A stretch of DNA of 64,000 nt, from NCBI GenBank assembly GCA_018239845.1, contig JAFEGO010000054.1, positions 62,001-126,000 on the forward strand, read 5' to 3'. Of this stretch, positions 63,021 to 64,000 are shown in pieces (the stretch's first letter is position 1; every line of letters begins with the position of its first letter). The translations under genes and the position numbers were made by a program. The stretch comes from Verrucomicrobiota bacterium (GTDB lineage: Bacteria > Verrucomicrobiota > Verrucomicrobiia > Opitutales > Opitutaceae). The notes under the pieces were generated by a model. That model did no database searches. It saw nothing but the letters and a program-made list of their open reading frames with translations, and was not told the DNA's origin.

Positions 63021-64000
63021 TCAGGGTTCGCTGGGCGAGAAGGGCGCGCGGGTGACCGTGCGCTCCGCGGCGGCGGACTCGGAGTAGAACTCGGCCATCT
63101 TGGCGACGAACTCGTCGATGAAGACGTGCATGTCGCTGTTCGCGTTCTTCACGCGGCCGAGGAGATAGTTGTAGCCGAAGAGCGCGGGGATGGCGACGGC
63201 GAGACCGGCGACCGTGGCCGCGAGCGCGGCGGCGATGCCGGGGGCGATGGCGTTGACGTTGACCTCGCCCGCCGACGCAACGGCGGCGAACGTGATCATG
63301 ACGCCCACGACCGTGCCGAGGAGGCCGAGGAAGGGGCCGCCGGAAATCGCGATGGTGAGCAGCACCATCTGGCTGCTGAGGCGGTGCGTCTCGCGCACCA
63401 TGCCGCCGTCGAGGCTCGCGCGGATCGCCTGGATCGAGCGGGCCGAGAGCACACGCGCACCGGCGCGGCCCGTGGAGACACGGTAGCGGATCTCCTCCGC
63501 GCCGATGTGATAGACGCGGTAGAGCGGCGCCGCGTGCATGATCTTCGCCTCCTTGTCCTCGGACTGGCCGCCGAGGCGCTTCGCCTTCTCGCTCTCGCTG
63601 TCGTCGAGCGCGGCGAGGTCGCGCGAGACCTGCTTCCACTCGCGCAGGAAGAGCTCGTTGCCCTTCACGACGCGGTTGAGATACATCGCCTTGTCGATCA
63701 TCACGGCCCAGCTGATGACCATCATCACCATGAGGAGGCCAATGACGACCCAGCCGTCCACCGTGAGGGAGCCGATGATGACGCCTAGGTAGCCGGTCTT
63801 GAGGAAGGCGAGCATGCCCGCGTCCTGCTCCTCGTCGCCGATGGTGAGAAGATGGCTGGCCGCCTCGCCGCCGCCCTGGTTGGCCTGCGAAAAGACCAGC
63901 CAGGTGACCGGACGTGCGTCCTTGGAAATCTGCAACTCATCAAGCTCACCTTGGAAACCGAGAGCGCCGGGCGTCGCAGGCGTGTCGTCACCGCCGAGCG
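63021..64000 (-). CDS. exbB: ExbB/TolQ/MotA-family proton channel with LamG-like N-terminal domain, partial
   Basis: This gene's start lies beyond the right edge; the frame stays open to base 64000. The visible part begins with the end of a LamG/concanavalin-like domain (GALGFQGELDELQISKDARP, then TWLVFSQANQG). It continues with the ExbB core: a first membrane helix (WVVIGLLMVMMVISWAVMID), a cytoplasmic loop, and two C-terminal helices (FLGLLGTVVGVMITFAAVAS and APGIAAALAATVAGLAVAIP) that carry the family signature. It powers ExbD/TonB. ExbB proteins with DUF2341/LamG-type N-terminal regions are, from memory, typical of planctomycete-verrucomicrobial genomes. It is the first visible gene of the envelope operon. 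Confidence 0.9.
   Translation of the reverse strand, partial: LGGDDTPATPGALGFQGELDELQISKDARPVTWLVFSQANQGGGEAASHLLTIGDEEQDAGMLAFLKTGYLGVIIGSLTVDGWVVIGLLMVMMVISWAVMIDKAMYLNRVVKGNELFLREWKQVSRDLAALDDSESEKAKRLGGQSEDKEAKIMHAAPLYRVYHIGAEEIRYRVSTGRAGARVLSARSIQAIRASLDGGMVRETHRLSSQMVLLTIAISGGPFLGLLGTVVGVMITFAAVASAGEVNVNAIAPGIAAALAATVAGLAVAIPALFGYNYLLGRVKNANSDMHVFIDEFVAKMAEFYSESAAAERTVTRAPFSPSEP

Overview
The window looks like a chromosomal segment of a GC-rich verrucomicrobium, most probably in the Opitutaceae. This is inferred from gene content and style, not from a database search. The signs are very large Ig-like and delta-60 repeat exoproteins, an ExbB gene with a LamG-type N-terminal part, a Porin_5-like porin beside a filamentous-haemagglutinin-like giant, and almost no Shine-Dalgarno sequences. 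I see no rRNA, tRNA, CRISPR array, transposase or phage gene.

Layout. Positions 1-7531 hold housekeeping and metabolic genes: the 3' end of a phosphofructokinase, ddl, a phytanoyl-CoA dioxygenase-like gene divergent from an AraC regulator, a CstA-type transporter and an exported peptidase-MA-like protein without its zinc motif. The gaps between them carry a family of palindromic elements. Positions 7602-28502 are one minus-strand gene for a 6966-residue repeat protein. An AT-rich 0.5-kb region with several dyads separates it from a Gfo/Idh/MocA oxidoreductase. Positions 30071-34534 hold two membrane proteases (translationally coupled), a ferritin-like di-iron protein with a partner of unknown function, and an HtrA-like protease without a signal peptide. 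Positions 34862-39123 are a cofactor cluster, coaX-nadA-nadC-nadB, giving pantothenate phosphorylation and de novo NAD synthesis from aspartate. A VOC protein, a sulfatase and a small unknown protein follow.

Positions 64000-41535 form the most interesting unit: eight minus-strand genes with gaps of 1-14 nt or overlaps. In order of transcription they are LamG-ExbB (cut by the window edge), ExbD, a TonB-like protein, a porin, an exported coiled-coil protein, a 3824-residue FHA-like protein, a small single-span membrane protein and a 1979-residue Ig/MBG surface protein. This reads as an energised envelope system coupled to giant surface adhesins. No recognisable TpsB/FhaC transporter lies beside the FHA-like gene.

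The 6966- and 1979-residue giants both end in two tandem copies of the same ~130-residue domain, the best candidate here for an undescribed surface-attachment or sorting module.
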